56,789 nt of DNA from Laspinema sp. D2d (GTDB taxonomy: Bacteria > Cyanobacteriota > Cyanobacteriia > Cyanobacteriales > Laspinemataceae), in contig NZ_JAMXFC010000041.1 in assembly GCF_025370755.1 (NCBI RefSeq), forward strand, positions 1-56,789. Direction: 5' to 3'. The notes beneath the pieces are model-generated. The model was given only the letters and a program-made list of their open reading frames with translations. It had not been told where the DNA came from and ran no database searches. Shown here in pieces: positions 36,291 to 46,104 of this stretch; the first letter of the stretch is position 1, and each line of letters begins with the position of its first letter. The position numbers were made by a program, and so were the translations under genes.

Positions 36291-37781
36291 TTAAAGAGAG
36301 GGAATATTTTGAGAGAAATTAACTAACCAGTCTTTGACGACAAAGGTAGCGATGCAGTCATCTTCGTTATAGGTTAAAATCAAATCAAGATAGTGACGAT
36401 CGCCTGTTTCTAACCAGCGATCGTACCACACCACACATTGCGCGCCGGAGGCTAATGCATTTTGCCACTCAAATCCCAGATATCGAGCAATTGACTTGAG
36501 GGCATAACTTTCTACTGGCATGACTACGGATTGGGTAACTAATTTATGAATATCCACAAACCGATTGAGAATCACTTTCCATCGGTGCAAAGGTGTATTA
36601 TAGCGTCGGGCAAGTTTTTTGAGGGTTTGAATTTCATAGTCACAAAAATGAAAAATAGGAGCAATGGGATAGGTCCAGATTAATTCCAAAAACTGCTCCC
36701 AAATTTGGTATTCTTCTTCGGGTTTTTCGGCTAAAAAGGCATAAAATTTCTGGGTTGGCGCTTCTCCGGGGGAAAGATTGCGGCGATCAACGACTAATAC
36801 GCCCAGCAGAAAATCAAGGTCTAATTCCGGTTGCGCTTCAATATCAAAATAGAGTTCAATGGGAGACACGGGTAGAAACTTTGGAGAAAGAGGCAATTTT
36901 TGGGGTAGAGCAATCGGTTGATTATTTAGAGTGGCTTTGGCTTGTATGATCAAATCACGGGCGACGGTTTCCGGTTCGTATTGATTATTACAAACTTCTA
37001 CTAGACCGTTTGCTAAAGTCATTACATCCGCATGGGCAAGGGATTTTAGCTGGGTCAAATTGAGTTGTTTTAACTGTTGATAGCGAATTGGGGTGACTCC
37101 AGGCAGGAGGGAGAGGTGCTGTGTTTCTTGGGCGATCGCATAACAATGACTCTGCCACTGGCACATACTGCAAGGATGCCGTGCCATAAATACTTCCGGT
37201 TCCTGGCGATCGGTCAACATTTTAATGCAAGGGTCTAATACCTTCTGCATTTGAGGGACATATTTCTCTAAATTCACCCAATATTCGCCGGTTTCACGGC
37301 AAACTAACCAGGCATCCTGGGGCCACGCCCCCTGGACCCCCGCCAGCACTAGGGCGTGAAAGGCTGCCATAACTTGATGTTGCCCCTTTGGGCGTTTACT
37401 GAAGCGAATATCTACGGGAATATAGGACCAATTCCCATAAACCGATCCACCGGGTTTTTTGATTAATAAATCAGGACGACTCACGAGGGTGACTCCCTGG
37501 GGTCCTGGAGTCATTAAGACGCCCTGATAAATGCGATCGACACCCTGTTGCATTAACGCCACGGTTGCCTCAGCACCCTTTACCCAGTCTCCATAGGGAT
37601 AACTCGGGCGTTGCGCGGGGTATTCTGCCAATACGCTATGTCGGTAAACTTCGCTATCCCGTTTCAGTTTGTTGGCAAAATCACTGGCAGGTTCTTGAGG
37701 GCTGCCATTTCCATATCGATTGAGGAATGACAGGCGTGCGCAGCGTTGGTAATCAAATAAAAGGTCGTCAGTTAGCAGCAT
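36291..37781 (-). CDS. TM0106-type RecB-like nuclease with DEDD exonuclease domain
   Basis: The 496-residue product has an N-terminal RecB-like nuclease part (RPDLLIKKPGG, VDIRFSKRP, followed by a Q in GQHQVMAAFHAL), a central cysteine group (HPCSMCQWQSHC, possibly with an N-terminal Cys in the sequence YQRCARLSF) that may bind an iron-sulphur cluster, and a C-terminal RNase H-like DEDD exonuclease part (YFDIEAQ, FCDYEIQTLKKL, YNEDDCIATF). Such fused nucleases occur in many bacteria; the physiological role is unknown, perhaps DNA repair or defence. Confidence 0.85.
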   Translation of the reverse strand: MLLTDDLLFDYQRCARLSFLNRYGNGSPQEPASDFANKLKRDSEVYRHSVLAEYPAQRPSYPYGDWVKGAEATVALMQQGVDRIYQGVLMTPGPQGVTLVSRPDLLIKKPGGSVYGNWSYIPVDIRFSKRPKGQHQVMAAFHALVLAGVQGAWPQDAWLVCRETGEYWVNLEKYVPQMQKVLDPCIKMLTDRQEPEVFMARHPCSMCQWQSHCYAIAQETQHLSLLPGVTPIRYQQLKQLNLTQLKSLAHADVMTLANGLVEVCNNQYEPETVARDLIIQAKATLNNQPIALPQKLPLSPKFLPVSPIELYFDIEAQPELDLDFLLGVLVVDRRNLSPGEAPTQKFYAFLAEKPEEEYQIWEQFLELIWTYPIAPIFHFCDYEIQTLKKLARRYNTPLHRWKVILNRFVDIHKLVTQSVVMPVESYALKSIARYLGFEWQNALASGAQCVVWYDRWLETGDRHYLDLILTYNEDDCIATFVVKDWLVNFSQNIPSL

Positions 37782-38143
37782 ATCTTTAACATACCAAGAA
37801 TCAGTCGGAGAAAATACTCAGGGGCATGAACAACCTCGCGATCGCTTTGGGTTCCCCAGGCAGAGGTTATGATCCGAATCTGTAGCAATCCAAGCTTGAC
37901 CCCTCTTTCAGTGGGTTGGGCGATCGCTCAGAAATGGCGCATCAAAGAAAAACAGCCCAAAGGGAAAAAACATTATTGGATAGAATTTTTAGTAAAGGTT
38001 GATTTAATTATAAAGAATCTCTTATTAAAATTTAGGGAAAACTTGAAATAAAAAATTACTCAATTGCGCCCTAAGACTCCATCATAATCTACTGGCTCAC
38101 TCAATACCTGTTATAGGTCTTCTATCTATCCCCTAAATGGTCC
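37782..38143. other. Intergenic region before the receiver-domain remnant
   Basis: No gene is seen. One short plus-strand frame at 37869 has no recognisable features. HIP1 sites occur at about 37839 and 37920. Confidence 0.4.
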
Positions 38144-38420
38144 AATGTCGCTAATAACGGGATAGAAGCTTAAGTTGCATTGCATCAACATCATTATGAT
38201 GTGGTGTTGATGGATACTCAAATGTCAAAAATTGATAGATTAGAAGCTACCCGCAACATTTGCCAGGAGTGGTCCCCAACCCAGTCCCCTCAAATTGTGT
38301 CTGGTAATGACGGCAGGTGCAATGGAAGGGCGATCGCCTTCGATGGTTTAGCCGCAGGTAGAGATGAGTTTAGGACTCAGCGGCTCAAAGCTACCATTTT
38401 TCAGAAAATTCTGAAGAATA
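38144..38420 (+). pseudogene. Decayed response-regulator receiver (REC) domain
   Basis: The frame from 38144 reads NVANNGIEA, then a TAA stop (38171), then VALHQHHYDVVLMDTQMS, then LEATRNICQEWSP. This is a textbook receiver-domain sequence around the phospho-acceptor Asp (VLMD). Further on the ...MTAGAMEG motif continues in another frame and the AAGRDEF motif returns to the first, so at least two frameshifts exist besides the stop. The normal DG after QM is changed to DR. No histidine-kinase domain remains next to it. It is probably the remains of a hybrid sensor kinase. Confidence 0.8.
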
Positions 38421-38714
38421 TCACACCCAAAATATGTCCATCAGAATTGATTTTTCCCGGTAAGTCCCCTAAAAATCACCCATCCTTACCTCCCTTCTCA
38501 ACATTACTCCGGTTAAGGTCAATGAGCAATTATGACTGTTTATTTGGGATAAAATTGAGCCTTGGGGGATTTTTGAACACCAGTGGGTTTAAACCTCCGC
38601 CCCCCCTTTTACAATATTATGATATACTAATCCCTTACCTTGAAAACTCCAATTTGAATGAAGTGGACAATCCCCTGTAAAATAGAAGTGGGAACATCTT
38701 GTAATCGATTGCTT

Positions 38715-38753
38715 AAAACCCGCAAATTTCCCCTATCTTTAAGGGCGGGTTTT
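38715..38753 (+). terminator. Hairpin with T-run
   Basis: AAAACCCGC and GCGGGTTTT form a perfect 9-base stem with a 21-base loop. It lies between the remnant and the aminotransferase gene. Confidence 0.65.
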
Positions 38754-38826
38754 CAATTATTCAAATTGGACTAACTTGAGAGATAGACTCTATTGGAAGC
38801 GTAATTATAACATGAGGTAAATTCCT

Positions 38827-40026
38827 GTGAAAGAAACCGATCGCCAGCAATTTCCTGCTCTAAAAAATAAAACTTATTTTAACTATGGTGGACAAGGACC
38901 GATGCCTGAATCGGCATTAAATGCCATTTTTCAATCGTATCAATCGATTCAAGAAAAAGGACCGTTTAACCGAGAAACATTAGTCTGGGTCTTTGAAGAA
39001 ATCGCCGCAACTCGACAGGCGATCGCCTCCGAACTTGGGGTCACTCCCGATACGATTACCCTCACAGAAAATGTCTCCCTTGGATGTAATATTCCCCTCT
39101 GGGGTCTGGATTGGCAACCGGGCGATCGCATTTTAATCGGCGACTGTGAACACCCGGGAATTGTCGCTGCTGTTGATGAAGTCGCCCGTCGGTTCAATTT
39201 ACAAGTTTCAACTTGTCCCTTGATGGAAACTTTAAATGAGGGGAATCCTACCTTGGCGATCGCCTCTCATCTTCATCCGAATACTCGGTTAGTGGTTGTC
39301 AGTCATATCCTTTGGAATACCGGACAAGTTTTACCCTTAACGGATATTGTTAAAGTTTGCCACGAATTCAACCAAAACTCTCTTTCACCAAAAATTAGAG
39401 TCCTCGTGGATGCTGCCCAATCTGTAGGAGTTTTACCTCTAAACCTCACAGAAATAGGCGTGGATTTTTATGCCTTTACGGGCCATAAATGGTGGTGTGG
39501 ACCCGAGGGGTTAGGGGGATTATATGTCAGTCCTGATGCCGCTGAAACCCTCCATTCTACTTTTATTGGTTGGCGCAGCATTACCTTAAGTTCTACCGGG
39601 GATTGGTTAGAATTTCAACCCGATGGACGGCGTTTTGAAATAGCAACATCGGCTTACCCCTTATTAGCGGGATTACGGAATGCGATCGCATTTCATAAAA
39701 GTATTGGAACCTCTGAAGAACGCTATGATCGCCTCCAAGCTTCCAGTCATAAACTCTGGGGAAAACTTCGAGAGTTCCCTGAGATTTTTTGCTTAAAGTC
39801 AACTCCCCCGGAAGCGGGTTTAGTCTCCTTTCAACTTCAAGAAAATTGCCTGAAATCTGGTGCAACTCATGAACAATTAGTAAAATTTTTGGCTGAAGAG
39901 CATCGGGTTATGGTTCGGACTATTCTTCAGCCTAATTGTGTGCGGGCTTGTGTTCATTATTTAACTTCCGAATCGGAAATAGACCAATTAATTCAGGGAA
40001 TTCAAGATTATTGTCATCAGATTTAA
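38827..40026 (+). CDS. Class V aminotransferase-fold PLP enzyme, L-cysteine/cystine lyase-like
   Basis: The product is 399 residues of fold type I. The PLP lysine is Lys221 in TGHKWWCGPEGLGG, the pyridine-N Asp is Asp195 in VDAAQS, and the N-terminus YFNYGGQGPMP binds substrate. The HKWWCGP context and FNYGGQGP match my memory of cyanobacterial C-DES (slr2143-type cystine lyase), which splits cystine or cysteine to release sulphur, pyruvate and ammonia, useful in FeS cluster building. It is not a standard NifS/IscS cysteine desulphurase. GTG 38827 is the start; the preceding hairpin isolates the gene. Confidence 0.85.
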   Translation: MKETDRQQFPALKNKTYFNYGGQGPMPESALNAIFQSYQSIQEKGPFNRETLVWVFEEIAATRQAIASELGVTPDTITLTENVSLGCNIPLWGLDWQPGDRILIGDCEHPGIVAAVDEVARRFNLQVSTCPLMETLNEGNPTLAIASHLHPNTRLVVVSHILWNTGQVLPLTDIVKVCHEFNQNSLSPKIRVLVDAAQSVGVLPLNLTEIGVDFYAFTGHKWWCGPEGLGGLYVSPDAAETLHSTFIGWRSITLSSTGDWLEFQPDGRRFEIATSAYPLLAGLRNAIAFHKSIGTSEERYDRLQASSHKLWGKLREFPEIFCLKSTPPEAGLVSFQLQENCLKSGATHEQLVKFLAEEHRVMVRTILQPNCVRACVHYLTSESEIDQLIQGIQDYCHQI

Positions 40027-40200
40027 TCCCATTTAACTTCCCAAAAAGAGTCAGGCAGTTTCCCCAATGGTCCCGTTAATTCTGAAGCCGGGGAAAAATA
40101 GTCTAAAATTGTCTGAGGATGGCAGTAGGGACCCTAAACCTGGGGTCTCTAAGCGTGATTTCACCTCTATCCTGTTGTTCTTTTGTAGCTGATATAGGCC

Positions 40201-41313
40201 GTGAAAAATCGACCCGTTGTTTATCTTGCCATTACGAATCATGGTTTTGGTCATGCAGTGCGCGCCGCCTCAGTTGCGGCAGAAATTCAAAGGCTAAATC
40301 CGGACATTCTGTTAATTTTAGTCACCACTGCCCCCCGTTGGTTACTAGAGAGTTATATTACCGGAGATTTTATCTTACGGGAAAGGGCTTTAGATGTGGG
40401 AGTGATTCAGGCAGATAGCTTGAAAATGGATAAAGTAGCTACCTTAGAAAAATTGCAAGAGATTCGCAAGCGGCAATCTGCGATCGCCGCTGGGGAAGTG
40501 AACTTTATTCACCTCAATCGGGTGGGATTAATTTTGGCGGATATTCCCCCCTTAGCGGCCAAAATTGGTAAAGCCGCAGGCATTCCCGTCTGGATGATGA
40601 GCAATTTTGGGTGGGATTTTATTTACCGTCCTTGGGGAGGAGAATTTGAGGCGATCGCCGATTGGATTGCCGACTGTTTCAGTCAATGTAACTGCCTATT
40701 TCGTCTCCCTTTTCACGAACCTATGAGTGCCTTTCCTATCATCAAAGATGTTGGGTTAACCGGCGGAACTCCCTGCTACCAACCGGAAACTCTCCGCAAG
40801 GACTGGGGTCTAAAATCCCCCCGTGAACAAACCATTTTACTGACCTTTGGTGGATTGGGACTAGAACAAATTCCGTATCATAATTTGCAGGACTTTCCCG
40901 ACTGGCAATTTATCACCTTTGACCGCAATGCGCCAGATTTGCCGAACTTAGTTAAAATTGACAATCAAACCGATCGCGATCGCCTGCGTCCCGTCGATTT
41001 TATGCCAGTTTGTGGGCGAGTCGTTTCCAAACCCGGATTTAGCACCTTTTCAGAAGCTTGTCGCCAAAATGTGCCAATTATCTCTCTCACCCGGGAAGGC
41101 TTTGCTGAAGCCCCCTTATTACTATCAGGAATTCAACACCATTCTCATCATAGAATTGTCACCGCTGAAGAGTTTTTTGAGGGGAATTGGGACTTTTTGC
41201 GAGAACCCCCTCTCCCTCCGCAATCAACCGAACCCTTACTCAAAGATGGGACAGAAGCGATCGCCCAAGCCGTGGTCGATTATTTCCAAACCTCATCCAC
41301 CTCTGAACCTTAA
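40201..41313 (+). CDS. GT-B-fold glycosyltransferase-like protein
   Basis: The product has 370 residues. The N-terminal GHGFGHAVRA-like sequence (ITNHGFGHAVRAASVAAEI) and C-terminal GGLGLEQIP and SKPGFSTFSEAC resemble the two halves of GT-B glycosyltransferases of the MurG/MGDG class and the N-terminal domain of plant L-arabinokinase. Sugar donor and acceptor are unknown. The start is GTG 40201; the gene ends 20 bases before yjbQ, so they may be co-transcribed. Confidence 0.75.
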   Translation: MKNRPVVYLAITNHGFGHAVRAASVAAEIQRLNPDILLILVTTAPRWLLESYITGDFILRERALDVGVIQADSLKMDKVATLEKLQEIRKRQSAIAAGEVNFIHLNRVGLILADIPPLAAKIGKAAGIPVWMMSNFGWDFIYRPWGGEFEAIADWIADCFSQCNCLFRLPFHEPMSAFPIIKDVGLTGGTPCYQPETLRKDWGLKSPREQTILLTFGGLGLEQIPYHNLQDFPDWQFITFDRNAPDLPNLVKIDNQTDRDRLRPVDFMPVCGRVVSKPGFSTFSEACRQNVPIISLTREGFAEAPLLLSGIQHHSHHRIVTAEEFFEGNWDFLREPPLPPQSTEPLLKDGTEAIAQAVVDYFQTSSTSEP

Positions 41314-41333
41314 CCCTTTTACTGATTAAATTG

Positions 41334-41750
41334 ATGACGTACTATCAACAGATCTTGCAACTGAAAACCACGGGAAAATCCTTAGCTAAAGTTACTCATA
41401 AGGTGGAGGAAGTCGTGGCAAAATCCGGAGTACAAACGGGTCTTTGTACTTTATTTTTACGCCATACCTCCGCCAGCTTACTGCTTCAAGAAAATGCCGA
41501 TCCGGATGTCTTAGAAGATTTACAACATTTCTTTTCTGATTTAGTACCCGAACAACGCCGCTACCGCCATAGTACCGAAGGTCCCGATGATATGCCCGCC
41601 CATATTCGGACAGCCCTTACCCACACCAGTGAGCAAATTCCCATCAATCGAGGTCGATTAGTGCTTGGAACCTGGCAGGGAATTTATATTTGGGAACACC
41701 GGCAACAGGGTCATTATCGAGAATTAGTGGTCCATATTCAGGGAGAATAA
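41334..41750 (+). CDS. yjbQ: YjbQ family protein (UPF0047)
   Basis: The product, 138 residues, has the YjbQ signature: LCTLFLRHTSASLLLQENAD with the conserved His, then DDMPAHIRTALTHTS and GTWQGIYIWEHR. Family members have a metal-binding trimeric fold, and some have weak thiamine-phosphate synthase activity in vitro. The ATG is at 41334; TTG 41331 directly before it is not needed. It lies 20 bases after the GT-B gene and 70 before the histidine kinase gene. Confidence 0.9.
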   Translation: MTYYQQILQLKTTGKSLAKVTHKVEEVVAKSGVQTGLCTLFLRHTSASLLLQENADPDVLEDLQHFFSDLVPEQRRYRHSTEGPDDMPAHIRTALTHTSEQIPINRGRLVLGTWQGIYIWEHRQQGHYRELVVHIQGE

Positions 41751-41820
41751 TTCCCCGTCAGGTGGCTTAAACTGAGGCAGTAAAGGCTAAAAATTCAAGC
41801 AAGTCCCGGTGAGGAATTCC

Positions 41821-44196
41821 ATGAGGGGTGTTTCCCAGAATCAGGAAATAGGTGACAATGCCGATCGCCCGAATAACCGCCAGAAACTGGTCTACTGGAC
41901 CGTTGGATTCACCGCGATCACAATGGCGGTGGCGGGAATTGGGATTTATCTCCTGGATCGGATGGTCCTCTTCCAAGGGCGATCGCACTTAGAACAAATC
42001 GTCCAGATTCAAGTGCAATTAATCCAGGGGATTGCCATGATCACGGATACCCCACAAACCGCCTGGAAGTCCGCCCAACAAGCGTATCAACTCCCTCAAC
42101 CTTCAGGGATGCGGGTGGCGATCGCCTGGGTAGAAAGCAACGAATCCCCGGTGATGTGGCAACAGGGAACAGCCCGCGATCGCCCTTGGATTCCCGTCAT
42201 CCCAGACTCAGAACTTGCCTATGCCATCCATCAGGCGATCGGCGGGGAAACCGGCAGTCAGTTAATTACTGATGAAAAAGGGATTCCCGCGATCGTCGCC
42301 TATGCCCCGATTCCCAAATTAAATGGGGCAGTTTTGACCCAGCTTGAGGTCCAACAAATTCGCTTATCTTACTTACCGGGTCCGGCGATCGCGACTGGAA
42401 TCGCCTCTCTCATGATTGGTGCCGCCGGAATACTTTTTGTCTACCAAAGTAACCGACTTTTACACCGGGAAAAGCGCAATTCTGAACAATATCAAGCCAT
42501 GTTAGAAGCAGCCCCCGAGGGGACCATTGCCATCACCGATGGCGGTAAAATTCATTGGATGAATACGGCGGCTTTAGAACTCTTTGGTTATAGCGAATCA
42601 GAATTACAAGGACAAAATTTGAAACTGTTGATGCCCTGGTTAATGCACCAAGAAATTGATGCTTATTTGACCCTCTTTCTCAATACGCGTAAAATGCCCG
42701 GGGAAAGTAATTCAGCTTATGAATTAGTCGGACAGCGTAAAAATGGGACGACCTTTCCCATTGAACTGGCGATCGCTCATGTTTTATTACCCCAAGGGCA
42801 ACTCTACACCCTGTTTGTGCGCGACATCACCGAACGCAAACGTGCCCAAGAGAAATTGCAAGAAAGCTACAATCTTTTGCAAGCTATCTCCGAAGGGACA
42901 ACTGATAGTATTTTTGTCAAAGATCTCCAAGGTCGGTATCTCTCTATTAACTCGGCTGGGGCGAAAGCAATGGGCAAGCCCATCGATGAAATTTTAGGAA
43001 AAAATGATACAGACTTATTATCTCCAGAAACTGCAAGGCAACGAATGAAAAATGATCATCGGATTTTGTTAGAAGGAGAAACTCAACTTTTAGAAGAAGA
43101 AATTATGCCCTTGAATGGGGATTCTCCTTCATCTCAACCCCGGACCTATTTAACCTCAAAAACCGTTTATCGTTCCGCCCAAGGTTATGCGATCGGATTA
43201 ATTGGCGTCGCCCGAGATATTAGCGATCGCGTTGAAGCGGAAACCGCCTTGCGGGACACTGTAGAACGACTGCATCGGACTTCGGGAGAGTTGCAAGAAA
43301 AAAATCAGCAACTTGAAGCTACCCTGACTCAATTGCAACGAACTCAAACCCAGTTAATTCAATCGGAAAAAATGTCCTCCCTGGGCCAAATGGTTGCAGG
43401 GATTGCCCATGAAATTAATAATCCCGTTAATTTTATTTCCGGAAATTTGGGATATGTTCGCGATTACCTGGGAAATTTACTGGATTTAGTCGAACTTTAC
43501 CAACAACAGTATGGGGAAACAGACCCAATAATTGCCGATAAACTCGAAGACATAGAATTGGATTTTTTGCAAGAAGATTTACAGAAAATTTTAGGGTCAA
43601 TGAAAGTGGGAACCGATCGCATTCGCGGCATCGTGCGATCGTTACGCACCTTTTCCCGCCTCGATGAAGCCGAAATGAAGGAAGTGAATATTCACGAAGG
43701 CATCGAAAGTGCTTTGTTAATTTTGCAAGGCAGACTAAAAGCCACAGTTGGGCGACCCGAAATCCAAATTATCCCAGAATTTGGCATACTGCCAGCGGTG
43801 GAATGTTATGCCGGACAATTGAATCAAGTGTTTATGAATCTCCTGAATAATGCGATCGATGCTTTAGAGGAAAAGTACAGCCAAAACTTACGAGAGACGT
43901 CACCGCAATCCCCCGATTTTGATTCCCCCACGATTCGGATTCTCACCACCGTCACCGGCGATCGGGTGACCATTCGCATCATCGACAATGGTCCCGGCAT
44001 GACCCCAGAAATTCAAGCGAGACTCTTCGACCCTTTTTTCACCACAAAACCCGTAGGCAAAGGGACCGGATTAGGACTTTCTGTTTGCTATCAAATTATT
44101 GTAGAAAAACATAAAGGTCACCTATCCTGTCATGCCATGCCAGATTTAGGGTCAGAATTTTCTATAGAAATTCCCATTTTTCAAGGGTTGACTTAA
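41821..44196 (+). CDS. Membrane PAS sensor histidine kinase
   Basis: The product is 791 residues. Two membrane helices (LVYWTVGFTAITMAVAGIGI near 29-48 and IATGIASLMIGAAGILFVYQ near 190) enclose an extracytoplasmic sensor with a DUF3365-like feel. Two PAS domains follow (about 225-340 and 350-475), then a coiled coil, the H-box (KMSSLGQMVAGIAHEINNP) and the GHKL ATPase (NQVFMNLLNNAIDAL, DNGPGM, GKGTGLGLSV). It is a paralogue of the kinase at 5564, with near-identical kinase cores. ATG 41821 has GAGG eight bases upstream; GTG 41809 would add four residues. No regulator is adjacent. Confidence 0.92.
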   Translation: MRGVSQNQEIGDNADRPNNRQKLVYWTVGFTAITMAVAGIGIYLLDRMVLFQGRSHLEQIVQIQVQLIQGIAMITDTPQTAWKSAQQAYQLPQPSGMRVAIAWVESNESPVMWQQGTARDRPWIPVIPDSELAYAIHQAIGGETGSQLITDEKGIPAIVAYAPIPKLNGAVLTQLEVQQIRLSYLPGPAIATGIASLMIGAAGILFVYQSNRLLHREKRNSEQYQAMLEAAPEGTIAITDGGKIHWMNTAALELFGYSESELQGQNLKLLMPWLMHQEIDAYLTLFLNTRKMPGESNSAYELVGQRKNGTTFPIELAIAHVLLPQGQLYTLFVRDITERKRAQEKLQESYNLLQAISEGTTDSIFVKDLQGRYLSINSAGAKAMGKPIDEILGKNDTDLLSPETARQRMKNDHRILLEGETQLLEEEIMPLNGDSPSSQPRTYLTSKTVYRSAQGYAIGLIGVARDISDRVEAETALRDTVERLHRTSGELQEKNQQLEATLTQLQRTQTQLIQSEKMSSLGQMVAGIAHEINNPVNFISGNLGYVRDYLGNLLDLVELYQQQYGETDPIIADKLEDIELDFLQEDLQKILGSMKVGTDRIRGIVRSLRTFSRLDEAEMKEVNIHEGIESALLILQGRLKATVGRPEIQIIPEFGILPAVECYAGQLNQVFMNLLNNAIDALEEKYSQNLRETSPQSPDFDSPTIRILTTVTGDRVTIRIIDNGPGMTPEIQARLFDPFFTTKPVGKGTGLGLSVCYQIIVEKHKGHLSCHAMPDLGSEFSIEIPIFQGLT

Positions 44197-44231
44197 AATA
44201 GGCAAAAATTTGGCAACCTTACCCACTTTTT

Positions 44232-44762
44232 CTAAGCATTAACCCTGGCAATGGGAATCTGCACCTCGCTGAGTTTACTGGCTTCCGGAGTCATCGGAGA
44301 ATTGTACAACAACCGACGCGGGGGACCGATAATAACATATTCCGAATGATCTTTCAGCCAGCCTTGCAACCGTTGCAAATGCTGTTCATAACTCGCCCAA
44401 CTATAAGCCCCTTGAATGCCAATACTCACCACAGTCATGGGGGGATAATCTGTAACTTTAACCTCATCGGTCAAGGTTTTCGGCCAAATATCCCGGTTAG
44501 GATATAAAAAAGAAACCTCGGCAGTTTGTGGCGTTTCTACTTCCGGACTTAACCCATCCAAATATCGCACTTCAACCGGGGTTGTCATGGCAATTTGATT
44601 AGTGCTTATATGCTGATATAACGGATTAAAAGCAACTTGGCTGGCTTGTTGAACATTCCCCGAATGGCTGTAAGTCACAGCCCGATACTCGGGATAATCT
44701 TTCACTTCGATCGCCTCGGGTGGAGTAGGATTCGGAAAATTATGCGGTAAAGATGCAGACAT
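44232..44762 (-). CDS. SOUL heme-binding family protein
   Basis: The product has 176 residues. The SOUL pattern is present: IEVKDYPEYRAVTYSHSG, ITMTTPVEV-like core (NQIAMTTPVEVRYLD), SFLYP and ...RLLYNSPMTPEASKLSEVQIPI at the end. SOUL proteins bind heme or tetrapyrroles with low specificity. It is convergent with the histidine kinase gene and divergent from the dehydrogenase gene. No signal peptide, so probably cytoplasmic. Confidence 0.88.
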   Translation of the reverse strand: MSASLPHNFPNPTPPEAIEVKDYPEYRAVTYSHSGNVQQASQVAFNPLYQHISTNQIAMTTPVEVRYLDGLSPEVETPQTAEVSFLYPNRDIWPKTLTDEVKVTDYPPMTVVSIGIQGAYSWASYEQHLQRLQGWLKDHSEYVIIGPPRRLLYNSPMTPEASKLSEVQIPIARVNA

Positions 44763-44851
44763 GATGGAGTTTTAAACTGAAAAATTCAGGATTTGAGAAC
44801 GAGCAATTCCAGGTACAATAGAATCTAATTCTGTTGTCAGGACCGAGAACC

Positions 44852-45808
44852 ATGAAAGGACTCTGGCTAGAAAATCAGCAATTACAACTGCGATCGCAAC
44901 TTCCCATTCCCGAACCCCCAGAAGGCGAAGCCCTCATCCGAGTTTTACAGGCGGGAATTTGCAATACCGACCTCGAACTGCTGCGGGGTTACTATCCCTA
45001 CAGTGGCATTTTAGGTCACGAATTCGTCGGTGTGGTGGAACAAGGACCCGAATCCCTGCAAAATCAGCGCGTTGTCGGAGAAATTAACGCCTATTGCGGA
45101 GACTGTCGCTTTTGTCGGAAAGGACAACCTACCCACTGCGAAAATCGCACCGTGTTGGGAATTGTCAATCGAAATGGCGCGTTTGCCGAATATTTGACCC
45201 TGCCGGTTAAAAACCTGTATGCGTTGCCAGATAACATTACAACCGATATGGCAACCTTCACCGAACCGATCGCCGCTGCCTTAGAAATTCAGGAACAAGT
45301 TTCCATTACCCCAGGCGATCGCATCTTAGTCGTCGGCGATGGCAAATTAGGGCAATTAGTCGCCCAAACCCTGGCCCTAACAGGTTGTGACTTACTCGCA
45401 GTCGGGCGACATCGGGACAAACTGGAGAATTTGGAGTCCCTAGGCATTAAAACGGGATTTGTCGATGCGGTTACGGACCGCCAATTTGATATCGCCGTAG
45501 AATGTACCGGCAACCCTGAAGGATTTGCTGTCGCCCGTCGCGCCTTACGTCCCCGGGGCACCCTCGTCCTTAAAAGCACCTATGCGGGTCACCTCACCCT
45601 CGATATTTCGTCCCTGGTGGTGGATGAAATTACCCTAATCGGGTCCCGTTGCGGTCCCTTTCCCAAAGCCTTAGAGCTTTTATCAGAAAACAAAATAAAT
45701 GTCAAGCCTTTAATTCAAGCTAAATATCCCCTTGACGAAGCGATCGCCGCCTTTGAACACGCCCAACGCCGAGGGGTTTTAAAAGTGTTGTTAGAAATTA
45801 GCCCCTAA
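44852..45808 (+). CDS. Zinc-dependent MDR alcohol dehydrogenase-like enzyme
   Basis: The 318-residue product has the catalytic-zinc region GICNTDLELLRGYYPYSGILGHEF, the structural-zinc cysteine cluster CGDCRFCRKGQPTHC, and a nucleotide-binding turn VVGDGKLGQLV. These mark the medium-chain dehydrogenase family (threonine/sorbitol-type). Substrate is not clear. ATG 44852 starts MKGLWLENQ; TTG 44834 would add six residues. Convergent with the small conserved protein at 45823. Confidence 0.88.
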   Translation: MKGLWLENQQLQLRSQLPIPEPPEGEALIRVLQAGICNTDLELLRGYYPYSGILGHEFVGVVEQGPESLQNQRVVGEINAYCGDCRFCRKGQPTHCENRTVLGIVNRNGAFAEYLTLPVKNLYALPDNITTDMATFTEPIAAALEIQEQVSITPGDRILVVGDGKLGQLVAQTLALTGCDLLAVGRHRDKLENLESLGIKTGFVDAVTDRQFDIAVECTGNPEGFAVARRALRPRGTLVLKSTYAGHLTLDISSLVVDEITLIGSRCGPFPKALELLSENKINVKPLIQAKYPLDEAIAAFEHAQRRGVLKVLLEISP

Positions 45809-45822
45809 TAATGACCAATCGC

Positions 45823-46104
45823 TCAATTCCGAAAATCGCCACAATTGATCGCCTCTTCGGACATCGCCCGAGTGGGATGGACGGGACACTTCAAACGAGG
45901 GTCATTAGTAAAAAAGACGCAATAGGCACAGGGAATCTGGTGCATTCGCTTGGCGTTGGTCGTTGCCGATGCGATCGCACTAAAAAGGCTCCACCCCAGC
46001 AACATTACGAGAACCCACGCACTGACAAAGCAAATCGGGACTAAAAAGGGTTCAATAGCCCGAGTGAGAGAGTACAGCAGTTGGAACACAGGCCCATACC
46101 CCAA
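45823..46104 (-). CDS. Small conserved cyanobacterial membrane protein
   Basis: The product (93 residues) has one or two N-terminal hydrophobic helices (FLVPICFVSAWVLVMLLGW) and a C-terminal Cys-rich part (MHQIPCAYCVFFTNDPRLKC...INCGDFR) that I recall as widely conserved in cyanobacteria (MHQIPC..C.FFT..YRLKC.V.P....E.AI.CPDY). The four cysteines may bind zinc or an FeS cluster at the membrane face. Function unknown. The gene lies opposite the end of the dehydrogenase gene, 14 bases past its stop. Confidence 0.75.
   Translation of the reverse strand: MGYGPVFQLLYSLTRAIEPFLVPICFVSAWVLVMLLGWSLFSAIASATTNAKRMHQIPCAYCVFFTNDPRLKCPVHPTRAMSEEAINCGDFRN

Noticed and set aside
38180-38680. 166-residue open frame as an intact gene
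   Set aside because: It is the receiver remnant with shifted frames and a meaningless tail, so I list it as a pseudogene.
44793-44819. Promoter TTGAGA / TACAAT before the dehydrogenase
   Set aside because: The spacer is only 15 bases, so it is too weak to list as a feature.
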